A stretch of 64,000 nucleotides of DNA from the NCBI GenBank assembly GCA_023663365.1, contig JAMPHP010000001.1, positions 1,614,802 to 1,678,801 of the forward strand, given 5' to 3'. The position numbers and the translations under genes were made by a program. Under the pieces are notes generated by a model that was not told the DNA's origin, ran no database searches, and worked only from the letters and a program-made list of their open reading frames with translations. Every line of letters starts with the position of its first letter. The stretch's first letter is position 1. Source of the DNA: Muribaculaceae bacterium (GTDB lineage: Bacteria > Bacteroidota > Bacteroidia > Bacteroidales > Muribaculaceae). This document shows, one piece after another, positions 42,906 to 51,159 of this stretch.

Positions 42906-45849
42906 CCGTTTTCTGCAATCAGTAGCAGCCTACTATGCCGAGGTTGCGCCGGGGCGCCCGGCGCCCGAGGAAGTGGTGTATGTGCTTCCGAACAAGCGAA
43001 GCGCTATGTTCCTGAAGAAATATGTGCGGGAGCAAGTGCACGGAGTGGCCCTGATGCCGCGCTTCATGACCATGCGGACCTTCGCATCGCTGCACGCACC
43101 CTATCCTGAAGCTGCGGCCCGCGAGCAGCTTTTCATACTCTACACAGCCTACCGCAGTGTGATGGAGGAGCGGGGGCGCCTTGAGGGAGCGCGGGAGTTC
43201 GACTCCTTTATCTTCTGGGGCGATATGATGCTCTCGGATTTTGACGACATAGACCGCTCGATGGTCAATGCCGACGAGCTCTTCCGCAACCTGCGCGATG
43301 TGAAAGAAATACAGGCCGATTATCTCGATGAGGATCAGAAAGAGGTGGTGCGCAGGGTGTGGGGTGAAAGCCGTCTCACTGCCGATGTCGATACTTTCTG
43401 GATGCACGTAGGGGGTGGCGATGAAGCCGACTCTCTTAGTGCTAAGTTTGTGTATCTGTGGGAAATACTTGCTGATGTCTACCACCGCTTCCACGCCTTG
43501 CTTGCAGAGCGAGGATTGGCTTCGGCCGGAGGGCAGTTCCGCGCGGCTCTCGACACCGTGCGCGGGCTCGATGCCTCGTCGGTGCCGGAGGATACGCACT
43601 ACGTATTCGTAGGGTTCAATGACCTCAGCACAGTGGAGACCCTTATCTTCGACCGTCTGCACAGGCTCGGCATCGCATCGTTTTTCTGGGATACGGCGCC
43701 GCTGCAGCTCGTTGAAGATGGTTCGGAGCTGCCTCCGCCACTGAGCCGCATAGCGTCGCTTGCCCGCTCCTTCCCCATGCCCGATGACTATGTGCTGCCG
43801 CCGGCTGCTGCCGAATCGCCTGAAATCACTGTCACCGCAGTGCCCTCGAATACCGGGCAAGCAAAGGCTATCCACAGTGTGCTTGAGCAGTGGGCTCCAT
43901 ATATCGACAGCCGCAATCCGCTTAATACGGCAGTGGTACTTCCCGACCAGGGACTTCTTCTGCCGGCCTTGCTGTCGATTCCCGATGGCATTGAAGCTGT
44001 CAATATTTCGATGGGACTGCCGTACCGCACCACAACGTTCGCATCGCTCTTCAGCTCGATCATAAGTATGCAGCTTCGTGCGCGCGAAATCCGCGGCACG
44101 CTCAATTTCTACTATGAAGATGTCGATGCGGTGATAGCGCACCCGCATATCAAACTCATAGCAGGTGATACGGTAGAAAAGCTCACGACTCATATCACCG
44201 AGAACAAGCTCTACAACATCCCGGTGAACGAGATATTGAATATTGCTCCCGAGCTTGCCCCGGTGTTTGCGCCGGTGAGGAGCCTCAGCAGTGTTGCCGA
44301 TGTGTCGGCGTATCTCACTACGCTTTTCGATTGGCTTGCCGGATGCCTTGCCGAAGCAGGCCGTGGTGTGCGTGCTTTCGAGATAGAGGCGGTGAAGTAT
44401 TTCCGCTCCGAAGTGGAGAGTATCACCGAGCTTGCGCTCAGATATGGAGTGACGATGAACGAGCGTACTTTCCTCCACCTTTTCGAGCGCATTTTCAACA
44501 ACCGCGGACTCACCGTGGAAGGAACACCTCTTGAAGGACTGCAGATGCTCGGCGTGCTTGAGACGCGCGCCCTTGACTTCGACAATGTGGTGGTGCTATC
44601 GATGAACGAGCGTATCTTTCCGCGCCGGCAGTACTCCAAGACGATGATACCCGGCAAGCTGCGCCGAGGCTTCGGCCTCCCCGACTTTGAGAGCCTTGAG
44701 TGGACCTACGCCTACAGCTTCTATCGCCTCCTTGCCCGGGCACGCCGTGTGGCGCTATTCTACGACTCACGACCCGAAGGCCGCGGCAACGGCGAGATGT
44801 CGCGCTACATATCGCAGATGCGCTACCTCATGCCTCGCCTGCGAGTGGACATGCGCTCGCTGAGCTACCTCTCGCACAGCAGTGTGAAGCCGACGCTGGC
44901 GGTGCCGAAGACCGCGGATGTGATGGCCTTGCTCGATAAGTTCCGTGCCGGCGGCCCGCAGCGCTTCTCCGCCTCGGCACTCAAGACCTACAAGGCTTGT
45001 CCGATGAAGTTCTACCTCGCATATGTGAGAAATATGCGAGGCAGCGACGAGCTGGTGGACTACCTCTCGGCGGCACAGTTCGGCACGGCGGTGCACAACA
45101 CCATTCAGGGGCTTTTCGAGCCTCTGGAGGGAAGCCTCATCACCCCGGCAATCATCGACCGATGGCTCGACGAACGCTGCCCGGAAGTCGACACAATGGC
45201 ACGCATGATGGTGGTGAAAGAGCGCTACCCGAAGGTCGAGGATGCGGCTGCCGTGGAGCTCACTGTCGATGCCGACATCGCCTGTCGCCTCGTGGCTTCG
45301 ATTGCGAGGGCCAATCTGAGGGCCGAGCGCGACTTCTACTGCCGCGACGGGCGCAGTTTCACCTTTATCGCCAATGAAATGAAGGTGAGGGGTGTGTGGA
45401 CGCTTGCCGACGACCTCGCCGTGAACTTCTTCATGGCTATTGACAGGGTGGACGGTATCGATGCCAGCACAATGCGCTTTGTCGATTTCAAGACGGGTGG
45501 CGATGATACCAAGGCCGAGAGCATCGACGGCTTGCTGAGCAACAAGGCAAAGGACGGCATGTTCCAGCTGTTTATCTATGCGCAGGCCTACCGCGACATG
45601 GTGGATGCCGGCATGGAGATTGTGCCCGTGCTGCACCCGATGCGCAAATTCTCGGCCGGTGAGGACCTTGCACCGCTTTTCATAGGTAAGAACGCCGTGG
45701 GTGCATACAGTGTCTATGAGGATGAATTCCGGCCTAAGCTCGTCGACTTTGTGAGGTCGATTTTCGACCCGGAGGTGCCGTTTACGCAGTGTGCCGATTC
45801 GACGGGGTGTAAATACTGCCAGTTCAAGCCCTTGTGCGGACGTTTCTGA
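42895..45849 (+). CDS. AddB/RexB-like PD-(D/E)XK nuclease
   Basis: 984 residues. Residues 1-650 resemble an inactivated UvrD-like helicase fold (VYVLPNKRSAMFLKKYV near 28-44, VVLSMNERIFPRR near 563). The C-terminal nuclease has the FSASALKTYKACPMKFYL entry helix, a catalytic core IDRVDG...FVDFKTG (D and K of PD-ExK), and clustered cysteines CADSTGCKYCQFKPLC at the end that, with the Cys of ACPMKF, would hold a 4Fe-4S cluster. It should process double-strand DNA ends before recombination. No addA gene is next to it. Confidence 0.87.
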   Translation: MATDRFLQSVAAYYAEVAPGRPAPEEVVYVLPNKRSAMFLKKYVREQVHGVALMPRFMTMRTFASLHAPYPEAAAREQLFILYTAYRSVMEERGRLEGAREFDSFIFWGDMMLSDFDDIDRSMVNADELFRNLRDVKEIQADYLDEDQKEVVRRVWGESRLTADVDTFWMHVGGGDEADSLSAKFVYLWEILADVYHRFHALLAERGLASAGGQFRAALDTVRGLDASSVPEDTHYVFVGFNDLSTVETLIFDRLHRLGIASFFWDTAPLQLVEDGSELPPPLSRIASLARSFPMPDDYVLPPAAAESPEITVTAVPSNTGQAKAIHSVLEQWAPYIDSRNPLNTAVVLPDQGLLLPALLSIPDGIEAVNISMGLPYRTTTFASLFSSIISMQLRAREIRGTLNFYYEDVDAVIAHPHIKLIAGDTVEKLTTHITENKLYNIPVNEILNIAPELAPVFAPVRSLSSVADVSAYLTTLFDWLAGCLAEAGRGVRAFEIEAVKYFRSEVESITELALRYGVTMNERTFLHLFERIFNNRGLTVEGTPLEGLQMLGVLETRALDFDNVVVLSMNERIFPRRQYSKTMIPGKLRRGFGLPDFESLEWTYAYSFYRLLARARRVALFYDSRPEGRGNGEMSRYISQMRYLMPRLRVDMRSLSYLSHSSVKPTLAVPKTADVMALLDKFRAGGPQRFSASALKTYKACPMKFYLAYVRNMRGSDELVDYLSAAQFGTAVHNTIQGLFEPLEGSLITPAIIDRWLDERCPEVDTMARMMVVKERYPKVEDAAAVELTVDADIACRLVASIARANLRAERDFYCRDGRSFTFIANEMKVRGVWTLADDLAVNFFMAIDRVDGIDASTMRFVDFKTGGDDTKAESIDGLLSNKAKDGMFQLFIYAQAYRDMVDAGMEIVPVLHPMRKFSAGEDLAPLFIGKNAVGAYSVYEDEFRPKLVDFVRSIFDPEVPFTQCADSTGCKYCQFKPLCGRF

Positions 45850-45861
45850 ATACCTGAAGCT

Positions 45862-46962
45862 ATGGCCGGAATATACGTGCACATACCATTCTGCTCAGCG
45901 AAGTGCTCTTACTGCGATTTCTATTCGCTTGCAAATCACAGCCGTATGAGCAGCTATGCCGATGCGGTTGAGAAAGAATGGCGTGCGCGTGCAGGTGAGC
46001 TCGCCGATGAGCCTGTGCAGACGGTCTACTTCGGAGGCGGCACTCCGTCGGTGCTTCCTCCGGCCGACATCTTGCGCATAGCCTCGCTCTTTCCCTTCGA
46101 GAGGGTGGAGGAGTGCACCATTGAGGTAAACCCCGAGGGCGTGAACGAGCAGGCGGTTGCTGCGTGGCGCAAGGCCGGAGTGAACCGTGTGAGCATGGGT
46201 GTGCAGTCGCTTGTCGACAGCGAGCTTCAGGCTGTAGGCCGCCGGCACACTGCCGACGATGCCCTCCGGGCCATCGACTGCCTGCAGCGATGCGGGATAG
46301 ACAACATCAGCGCCGACCTGATCTACGGACTGCCCGGCCAGACGACCCTTTCGTGGCAGCAATCCCTTGCGAGGCTTCTCGCCACCGGTATAAGGCACCT
46401 CTCGGCTTACTGCCTGAGCTTCGAGGAAGGCACACGGCTCACCATGCAGCGCAACCGAGGGTTGGTGCGAGAGGCATCCGACGAGCTCATCGAAGAGATG
46501 TACACCATATTGTGCCGGGAGGCTGCCGCCGCCGGCTTCGAGCACTATGAGATATCGAATTTTGCCCTGACTGGCTATCGCTCGCGCCACAACGGCGCCT
46601 ATTGGACAGGCACCCCCTATCTCGGATTGGGCCCCGGCGCGCACAGCCTCGGCGCAGACGGGCTGCGGCGCTATGTGCCCTCGGAGTTGCGTGCGTATAT
46701 GGCCTCGCCGGAGACCGCCGTGCAAGTCGATGAAGAAAGCGCTACCGACCGACTCAACGACCTCATACTCGTGAGCCTGCGCACTGCCGAGGGCATAAAT
46801 ACGGAGTTGCTGCCTGACGCGGAGCGGACTCCTCTTCTGCAGCGTGCAACCCGATCCTTGGCTTCCGGAGCACTTGTGCGCGACGGCGCCCGACTCTATA
46901 TCCCCGAGCACCGCTGGCTTACTTCCGATGCCGTGATACGCGATTTATTCGCCGATAATTAG
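45862..46962 (+). CDS. hemW: HemW-like radical SAM protein
   Basis: 366 residues. The radical SAM motif CSAKCSYCDFYS starts at residue 11 and is followed by TVYFGGGTPSVL and the TIEVNPEGVNE segment, with the C-terminal HemW domain. In E. coli and L. lactis HemW is a haem chaperone; older annotation as coproporphyrinogen dehydrogenase is likely wrong because the third upstream Cys pattern of HemN is absent. The stop overlaps a promoter for the next gene. Confidence 0.9.
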   Translation: MAGIYVHIPFCSAKCSYCDFYSLANHSRMSSYADAVEKEWRARAGELADEPVQTVYFGGGTPSVLPPADILRIASLFPFERVEECTIEVNPEGVNEQAVAAWRKAGVNRVSMGVQSLVDSELQAVGRRHTADDALRAIDCLQRCGIDNISADLIYGLPGQTTLSWQQSLARLLATGIRHLSAYCLSFEEGTRLTMQRNRGLVREASDELIEEMYTILCREAAAAGFEHYEISNFALTGYRSRHNGAYWTGTPYLGLGPGAHSLGADGLRRYVPSELRAYMASPETAVQVDEESATDRLNDLILVSLRTAEGINTELLPDAERTPLLQRATRSLASGALVRDGARLYIPEHRWLTSDAVIRDLFADN

Positions 46963-46970
46963 TACCTTTG
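46963..46970 (+). promoter_or_regulatory. -7 promoter box (TACCTTTG) of the MATE gene
   Basis: TACCTTTG begins one base after the hemW stop codon and lies 8 bases before the next ATG, so the MATE gene probably has its own very short-leader transcript. Confidence 0.45.
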
Positions 46971-46978
46971 CAGCCGCA

Positions 46979-48406
46979 ATGGCTCACATACACCAAATAC
47001 AGGACGGCGAGGCGCTAAGCCTCAGACAGCAGATAGCACTGACAGCAAAACTGTCGGCGCCCGCTATCATAGCCCAACTCTCGACAATACTGATGCAGTA
47101 TATCGATGCGGCCATGGTAGGGCGCCTCGGTGCCGATGCCTCGGCCTCGGTGGGCTTGATGAACAGCAGCCTGTGGATGTTCTGGGGCGTATGCTCGATG
47201 CTCACCATGGGATTTTCCGTGCAGGTTGCACACCGCCTCGGAGCCAAGGACCACAGCGGTGCGCGCGCCGTGCTCAGGCAAGGCATCATATCGTGCGCGA
47301 TAGCCGGAGCTGTGATGGCGCTCCTTGGGGTGGCCATATCGCAGCAACTGCCAATATGGCTTGGCGGAAACGCCGCAATAGCGCCGGGAGCGTCGCTCTA
47401 CTTCCTCGTGTTCGTATCGGCACTTCCGGTGCTCATTCTCAATTACCTTGCAGGCGGTATGCTCCGCTGTGCCGGAAATATGAAAGTGCCGGGGCTGCTC
47501 AACGTGTGCATGTGTCTGCTCGATGTGGTCTTTAACTTTTTCCTCATCTTCCCCACCCGCGAACTCGCCCTTGCAGGGCACACCATCGTGATGCCTGGCG
47601 CAGGCCTCGGAGTGCTCGGAGCCGCTTTGGGCACAGTTGCCGCCGAGTGCATAATAGCAGCAGCCATGATGTGGTACCTGTGCCGCCGTCAGCCCGACCT
47701 TATGCTGCGCGGAGCCGAGGCATTCAAGTCGTACCGCCCCACACGGGCCGTGCTGCAGAAAGCCGCCCGCATTGCCGTGCCCATGACGGCTGAGCATGTG
47801 ATATTCTGCGGCGCGCAGATTACCATCACCATGATAGTGGCACCGCTTGGCATGGTGGCGATTGCTGCAAATGCCTTTGCCGTCACTGCCGAGAGCCTGT
47901 GCTATCTGCCCGGCTTCGGTATAGGCGAAGCCGCCACCACACTGTGCGGCCAGAGCTACGGAGCCGGACGCTTCGACCTCGTGAAGCGCTTCTGCCACCT
48001 CACCACATTGCTCGGCATGGCCGTGATGACAGTGATGGGGCTGGTGATGTATGCCTGTGCGGGCCTCATGCTCGAGATAATGACACCGGTGTCGGCAATC
48101 GCCGACCTCGGAGCGGAAGTGCTCCGTATCGAAGCATGGGCCGAACCGATGTATGCAGCATCGATAGTTGCCTACGGAGCCTTTGTGGGCGTGGGCGACA
48201 CACTCATACCCGCTGTGATGAACTTCGGCAGTATATGGATGGTGCGCATACCATTGGCGGCAATCCTTGCGCCCACCATGGGATTGCGGGGCGTATGGAT
48301 AGCCATGTGCGCCGAATTGGTGTTCCGCGGCATAATATTCCTGTGGCGTATGCGCTCGGGAAAATGGCTCAAAAAAGACAGGCAGCCCGCGCCGGAAGCT
48401 GATTAA
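46979..48406 (+). CDS. MATE family efflux transporter
   Basis: 475 residues with twelve membrane helices in two homologous halves (first half LTAKLSAPAIIAQLSTILMQYIDAAMVGRLG; second half ARIAVPMTAEHVIFCGAQITITMIVAP). NorM-type exporters expel cationic drugs or metabolites in exchange for Na+ or H+. The C-terminus is basic (RMRSGKWLKKDRQ). Last protein gene before the tRNA-Ser scar. Confidence 0.9.
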   Translation: MAHIHQIQDGEALSLRQQIALTAKLSAPAIIAQLSTILMQYIDAAMVGRLGADASASVGLMNSSLWMFWGVCSMLTMGFSVQVAHRLGAKDHSGARAVLRQGIISCAIAGAVMALLGVAISQQLPIWLGGNAAIAPGASLYFLVFVSALPVLILNYLAGGMLRCAGNMKVPGLLNVCMCLLDVVFNFFLIFPTRELALAGHTIVMPGAGLGVLGAALGTVAAECIIAAAMMWYLCRRQPDLMLRGAEAFKSYRPTRAVLQKAARIAVPMTAEHVIFCGAQITITMIVAPLGMVAIAANAFAVTAESLCYLPGFGIGEAATTLCGQSYGAGRFDLVKRFCHLTTLLGMAVMTVMGLVMYACAGLMLEIMTPVSAIADLGAEVLRIEAWAEPMYAASIVAYGAFVGVGDTLIPAVMNFGSIWMVRIPLAAILAPTMGLRGVWIAMCAELVFRGIIFLWRMRSGKWLKKDRQPAPEAD

Positions 48407-48449
48407 AAACGTAAAATTACGTATTCGATAAAAAATAATCGCAAAAACG

Positions 48450-48481
48450 TTTGGCAGTATCAAAAAAACTGCGTACCTTTG
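48450..48481 (+). promoter_or_regulatory. Promoter of the tRNA-Ser gene
   Basis: TTTG at 48450-48453, a 20-base spacer and TACCTTTG at 48474-48481, 15 bases before the mature tRNA 5' end. Confidence 0.65.
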
Positions 48482-48496
48482 CACTGCAAAACCGAA

Positions 48497-48586
48497 GGAG
48501 AGGTGGGTGAGTGGCTGAAACCACCAGTTTGCTAAACTGACGTAGGAGCAATCCTACCACGAGTTCGAATCTCGTCCTCTCCGCCA
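48497..48586 (+). tRNA. tRNA-Ser (anticodon GCT)
   Basis: The acceptor GGAGAGG (48497-48503) pairs with CCTCTCC (48576-48582), discriminator G, and encoded CCA at 48584-48586. The anticodon stem-loop CAGTTTGCTAAACTG has anticodon GCT (reads AGC/AGU). A long variable arm (TAGGAGCAATCCTA) is typical of serine tRNAs, and the T-loop is GTTCGAATC. The 3' part is the site of the scar described nearby. Confidence 0.96.
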
Positions 48587-48640
48587 AAACCATTGCGAAA
48601 GCCCTGTAAGTAGCTCACCTACAGGGCTTTCTGTTTTTGG
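48563..48640 (+). repeat. tRNA 3'-end repeat, left copy (attL-like)
   Basis: From the T-loop through the terminator this segment is matched by a diverged copy at 49169-49244, about 14 substitutions and a few gaps. This is the pattern left by integration at the 3' end of a tRNA gene. Confidence 0.7.
48598..48637 (+). terminator. Intrinsic terminator of the tRNA-Ser gene
   Basis: A perfect 11-bp stem AAAGCCCTGTA (48598-48608) with TACAGGGCTTT (48620-48630), followed by CTGTTTTT. Confidence 0.85.
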
Positions 48641-48687
48641 GTGTATGACCTGAAATGCCACGAAAACGCCCCGTTTTGACATAGCTG

Positions 48688-48706
48688 TGCTACACAGATG
48701 CTACAC
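48688..48706 (+). repeat. Paired TGCTACAC repeats (arm-type integrase sites)
   Basis: TGCTACAC at 48688-48695 and again at 48699-48706, an 11-base period. Helically phased pairs of this kind, close to a tRNA att site, resemble arm-type sites bound by tyrosine integrases. No integrase gene remains. Confidence 0.5.
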
Positions 48707-48735
48707 GGCAAGAATATCCTCAAAAAAACACTTGA

Positions 48736-48757
48736 AATAGTTGGAATACGAACTATT
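48736..48757 (+). promoter_or_regulatory. Palindromic operator candidate
   Basis: AATAGTT (48736-48742) and AACTATT (48751-48757) are perfect inverted half-sites with an 8-base gap, straddling the -33 element. A third half-site AACTATT ends right before the start codon (48792-48798). Likely target of the HTH protein encoded immediately downstream. Confidence 0.55.
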
Positions 48758-48770
48758 ATTGCTATATTTG
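48741..48770 (+). promoter_or_regulatory. Promoter of the HipB-like gene
   Basis: TTG at 48741-48743, a 19-base spacer and TATATTTG at 48763-48770. The -33 element lies inside the palindrome, so a bound regulator would block it. Confidence 0.6.
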
Positions 48771-48798
48771 CGGCCTAATAGCTCTAAATAAAACTATT

Positions 48799-49146
48799 AT
48801 GGATATTTATTCTTTGACTGATACATTGATTCAACAACGTATAGGTGATAAAATAAAGACTCTTAGGCTGCGTCAGAACATAACGCAGGTAAATCTTGCG
48901 TCTGATGCACAAGTATCTCTGTCATCTGTAAAGAAAATAGAAAAAGGACAGATTGGCTCGTTTAATAGCCTGATTAGAGTTCTTCGTGTTCTCGGTAAAC
49001 TCGATGTTCTCCAACAACTGGTTGAGGAAGAAGAAATGAGTCCTAATGAATATTATGAGTTTGTAAACTCTACGAAGAAAAAAAGTCGCCAACGTGCGAC
49101 TTCAGTAAAGAAAACCCATAACGATAAAGAAGAATCAGAATGGTAG
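48799..49146 (+). CDS. XRE-family HTH protein, HipB-like antitoxin
   Basis: 115 residues. The HTH domain fills about 14-68 (RIGDKIKTLRLRQNITQVNL, recognition helix near SLSSVKKIEKGQ), followed by FNSLIRVLRVLGKLDVLQQL, which closely resembles regulators that precede hipA-type kinase toxins, and then a basic low-complexity tail (KKKSRQRATSVKK). It should bind the palindrome upstream and repress itself. Codon use is AT-rich. The expected toxin gene survives only as a stub, so this is an orphan regulator in a mobile-element remnant. It has no complete partner in the window. Confidence 0.8.
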   Translation: MDIYSLTDTLIQQRIGDKIKTLRLRQNITQVNLASDAQVSLSSVKKIEKGQIGSFNSLIRVLRVLGKLDVLQQLVEEEEMSPNEYYEFVNSTKKKSRQRATSVKKTHNDKEESEW

Positions 49147-49169
49147 ATATAGCAAAAGTAAAACTATAG
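49140..49169 (+). pseudogene. hipA start remnant (nine codons)
   Basis: An ATG overlaps the end of the HipB-like gene in the arrangement usual for hipBA operons. The frame reads MVDIAKVKL then stops, and that peptide resembles the first residues of HipA kinases as I recall them. The stop is made where the tRNA-like repeat begins, so the toxin gene was probably cut off by recombination or deletion at that point. Confidence 0.45.
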
Positions 49170-49244
49170 TTAATCTCATCCTATCCGCCAAAATCATTGC
49201 GACAACCCTATAAGTAGTTCACTTGCAGGGTTGTCTGTTTTTGG
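49169..49244 (+). repeat. tRNA 3'-end repeat, right copy (attR-like)
   Basis: GTTAATCTCATCCTATCCGCCA corresponds to the tRNA T-arm through CCA with a 2-base deletion and substitutions, followed by a terminator-like hairpin. It cannot encode a tRNA since the 5' half is missing. Confidence 0.7.
49201..49242 (+). terminator. Second terminator with compensatory changes
   Basis: Stem GACAACCCT (49201-49209) with AGGGTTGTC (49227-49235), then TGTTTTT. Compared with the copy at 48598, both arms changed together, so the hairpin is preserved. Confidence 0.75.
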
Positions 49245-49389
49245 TGAATATGCCGTGAGATACCCGCATTTTGATATTGCGCCGTTTGATATTCATCGGC
49301 CTTAATTTTTTGTGTTTTTATTGATTAGTTTTTACGGACATCACCGTTATATAGAGTGAGAAATTAGATTAATGTAATTTTTCGTAGTA

Positions 49390-49962
49390 ATGACAGAAGC
49401 TGAACTGTGGTCTAAAGTTATATGCGGAGATATGGCAGCCCTTTCGCTGTTGTATAGGGCAAACTATAACCTGCTGTTTAACTGGGGTATGAAATTCGTT
49501 GCAGATGAGGAGTTTGTAAAGGATTGTATTCAGGATGTTTTTGTCAAGATATGCAGCAGTCGTCAGCTTTCGCCGACGTCGTATGTCCGGTCGTATCTAC
49601 TTTCTTCATTGCGCAATATGATATTCGACAAAATCTCGTCGATGCGCGACACTGTGTCGATTTCAGAGCATCTGTTTGAAATTGATGAGAATGATCCGGC
49701 CATAGACTCGATGTTTCAAGTGGATGATGAGCATCGGTCGCTGCATCGGAAACTGATCAAATCGTATAATTCTCTTACATATAATCAGCGTGTATCGATA
49801 TATCTCAGATATGTGCGAGGATTATCATATAAGGAAATATCCGCAGTGATGGATATGAATCCTCAGTCGGCGATGAATCTTGTGTCGAGAGCACTGAAAT
49901 CGTTGAGGGCAGAAATGGGCGCTGTGCCATTTATCGCATTTCTTTGTGCAATTCTATCCTAA
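49390..49962 (+). CDS. ECF-type RNA polymerase sigma factor
   Basis: 190 residues. Region 2 is about 25-90 (NLLFNWGMKF, DCIQDVFVKI, SYLLSSLRNMIFDKI), region 4 about 130-185 with the HTH LSYKEISAVMDMNPQSAMNLVSRALKSL. No region 1 or 3, as expected of extracytoplasmic-function sigmas. It is followed by a FecR anti-sigma and an STN-containing SusC, the usual trans-envelope system that induces a glycan locus when the substrate is imported. It probably activates the genes downstream. Upstream is AT-rich with no clear standard promoter. Confidence 0.93.
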   Translation: MTEAELWSKVICGDMAALSLLYRANYNLLFNWGMKFVADEEFVKDCIQDVFVKICSSRQLSPTSYVRSYLLSSLRNMIFDKISSMRDTVSISEHLFEIDENDPAIDSMFQVDDEHRSLHRKLIKSYNSLTYNQRVSIYLRYVRGLSYKEISAVMDMNPQSAMNLVSRALKSLRAEMGAVPFIAFLCAILS

Positions 49963-50019
49963 AAGTGAGTAGTATTTTTAGAAACTTCCGTCTTTTAATA
50001 TAAACAGCCAACATTCATC

Positions 50020-51108
50020 ATGAGCGACCATAATACAGAAATCAACAAATGCCTTCAAGCAGTCAGAGATTCTTTCAGACTGCGTGAAAAGGAATTTACT
50101 CCCTCAGAGATAAATGAGTCGTGGCTTGACTGTGAATTGCGTATCCGGCTGGCAAGACGCCGCAGGTCGTTGCGCAGGGCGATAGTGATGGTTTCCGGCT
50201 CGATAGCGGCATCGATAGCACTTCTGCTGTGGTTCAGGAATGTGGATGTGCTCAAATCCACGGATGCTTCTCCGGCAAATAATATTTACGAATTTGCCAT
50301 GGCCAATGCCGCTGATGTGGATGATGATGTTATTCTCAATATTATACCCGGCTGTGATACTGCAGAGGTAAATTTGGATAAGGCTTTCGTGAATTGCCTT
50401 GCCAACGGTTCTTTTACTGTCAATGGAAAGGCTGTCGAGCAAGTTGTTCCGGCTGAGAATAAGAATGATTTTTGCCAGCTTGTGGTGCCCAAAGGGCGAC
50501 GCGCGGAGATAACTTTTGCCGACGGGACACATCTGTGGGCAAACTCAAATTCCAAGGTGGTGTATCCGCGAGCTTTTTCGCAAGATTGCCGAGAGATTTT
50601 TGTGAAAGGAGAAGTTTATCTTGATGTCGCACACGACAGTGAGCATCCATTCATTGTAAGAAGTCGTGATTTTGAGATAGAAGTGCTCGGAACGTCGTTC
50701 AATGTGATGGATTACGACAATGGCATCCCTGCACAGGTTGTGCTCGTTTCCGGCAAAATCGAGCTGAGTAATGCTGACAATGAATCGGTTGTCATGAACC
50801 CGGGTCAACTTGTCGACATCAGCAATTCGTCGTTAGGGCAACCGGAGGATGTGGATGTGACACCCTACGTCAGCTGGAAAGACAATATACTGATATATAA
50901 TGATAAAGCTCTTTCAGAGGTCTTCGACAGGCTTAATATATGCTATGGGAAAGAGTTTGTAGTATCTCAGGAAGTTGCCGACATAAGAGTAAGCGGCAAG
51001 CTGTATCTGAAAGAAAATGTAGAAGCAGTGCTACGCACAATCGCATTTTCCACTCCTATTGTATATGAGGAGCGTGAGGGGCAAATATATGTCTCCAAGC
51101 TCCAATAG
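50020..51108 (+). CDS. FecR family anti-sigma factor
   Basis: 362 residues. A cytoplasmic N-terminal part (about 1-55) that should bind the sigma factor, one membrane helix (about 57-75, VMVSGSIAASIALLLWF), a periplasmic FecR domain (about 145-240, VVPKGRRAEITFADGTHLWANSNSKVVYP) and a C-terminal DUF4974-type domain (about 285-360, NILIYNDKALSEVFDRLNICYG). The periplasmic part would receive the signal from the STN domain of the SusC. 57 bases after the sigma gene. Confidence 0.93.
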   Translation: MSDHNTEINKCLQAVRDSFRLREKEFTPSEINESWLDCELRIRLARRRRSLRRAIVMVSGSIAASIALLLWFRNVDVLKSTDASPANNIYEFAMANAADVDDDVILNIIPGCDTAEVNLDKAFVNCLANGSFTVNGKAVEQVVPAENKNDFCQLVVPKGRRAEITFADGTHLWANSNSKVVYPRAFSQDCREIFVKGEVYLDVAHDSEHPFIVRSRDFEIEVLGTSFNVMDYDNGIPAQVVLVSGKIELSNADNESVVMNPGQLVDISNSSLGQPEDVDVTPYVSWKDNILIYNDKALSEVFDRLNICYGKEFVVSQEVADIRVSGKLYLKENVEAVLRTIAFSTPIVYEEREGQIYVSKLQ

Positions 51109-51159
51109 ACCCTGTGGCTAATCCAAGACTAATCGATTATCTAAATATGATGGCAGTTT

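Noticed and set aside
42919..44478. 519-codon open frame opposite the AddB-like gene
   Set aside because: His/Arg-rich translation without any family pattern; explained by codon bias of the real gene on the plus strand.
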